From: Mycosphaerelloides madeirae
Taxonomy: Eukaryota; Ascomycota; Dothideomycetes; Mycosphaerellales; Mycosphaerellaceae
Direction of reading: 5' to 3'
Assembly: GCA_002785995.1 (NCBI GenBank)
Contig: NHNV01000005.1
Span: 248,001-312,000 of the forward strand
Length of the DNA: 64,000 nt
Under the pieces are notes generated by a model. The model was not told the origin of the DNA. It saw only the letters and a list, made by a program, of their open reading frames with translations, and made no database searches. Within the stretch, counting starts at the first letter, position 1. Every line of letters starts with the position of its first letter. Positions 63,851 to 64,000 of the stretch are shown one piece after another. The position numbers and the translations under genes were made by a program.

Positions 63851-64000
63851 TCACGCAGTCTTGCGTTTCCGCTGCCGGAGGCTCTTGAACTCTTTGATCG
63901 CAGACATGACCAGAGGCACTGCCATCGGCCCAAGTAGTGGCACATACACAGCGACCTTGTGCTCCTCAGGAAAATAGACCTGTCCTACCATTGAAGGCTC
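63851..64000 (-). CDS. C-terminal fragment of an unidentified gene (runs off the right edge)
   Basis: Reading leftwards from base 64000 the frame is open for 49 codons to a TGA at 63851-63853. The segment has a hydrophobic stretch with AVYVPLLGPMAVPLVMSAI, most likely a last membrane helix, followed by a basic tail ending RQRKRKTA, i.e. a positive-inside C-terminus. No stop interrupts and no splice is needed. This is probably the end of a membrane protein; the family cannot be judged from so short a piece. It lies 288 bases upstream of the FAH start, same strand. Confidence 0.5.
   Translation of the reverse strand, partial: EPSMVGQVYFPEEHKVAVYVPLLGPMAVPLVMSAIKEFKSLRQRKRKTA

Overview
The window is nuclear DNA of a filamentous ascomycete (Pezizomycotina, probably Dothideomycetes; the class is an inference). 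The evidence is short spliceosomal introns (mostly 46-72 nt, GT..AG, often with CTAAC/CTGAC-like branch sites), single genes with their own promoters on both strands, and fungal-only families: Zn2Cys6 regulator, NIMA-type kinase, DUF1769, Pmp3, Gpi14, homoisocitrate dehydrogenase of the alpha-aminoadipate lysine pathway, and secreted phosphate-repressible acid phosphatase. No rRNA, tRNA, transposon, CRISPR array or virus-derived gene was recognised.

Layout. 1-9100: the N-terminus of an unidentified gene at the left edge, an aldo-keto reductase, a secreted amidohydrolase, a small orphan gene, an HhH-GPD DNA glycosylase, the Pmp3 membrane peptide, a small membrane protein and a TPR protein. 9570-25440: NIMA kinase, ankyrin/double-BTB protein, a poorly defined possibly decayed gene, a large Zn2Cys6 regulator behind 1.3 kb of non-coding DNA, an SDR oxidoreductase and the mitochondrial m-AAA protease. 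25980-32610: a cysteine-rich small protein, Sde2, a broken peroxiredoxin gene, a small orphan gene, Gpi14 and a Ccc1/VIT1 transporter. 33570-43500: acid phosphatase, membrane-anchored multicopper oxidase, EF-hand MscS channel and a GMPPA-like nucleotidyltransferase. 43770-54610: DUF1769 protein, homoisocitrate dehydrogenase, a membrane-anchored P-loop ATPase, an orphan coiled-coil protein, a secreted amidase and Cac2 of CAF-1. 55490-64000: flavin monooxygenase, an NTF2-like protein, an MFS transporter, fumarylacetoacetase and the C-terminus of an unidentified gene at the right edge.

The genes do not form a biosynthetic cluster. They are mostly unrelated housekeeping and metabolic genes (protein quality control, chromatin assembly, GPI and nucleotide-sugar metabolism, lysine and tyrosine metabolism, metal handling). 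I found no convincing new multi-gene system. The most interesting items are local: a peroxiredoxin pseudogene with a frameshift and a stop, a GC-AG intron in the MscS gene, a 12-nt micro-exon in the homoisocitrate dehydrogenase gene, family enzymes with changed active-site positions (aldo-keto reductase, amidohydrolase, DNA glycosylase), a diverged direct repeat after the SDR gene, and several small orphan proteins.

Exon boundaries were placed by eye from splice consensus, reading phase and protein family continuity. For every multi-exon gene the joined exons were checked to give a total length divisible by three.
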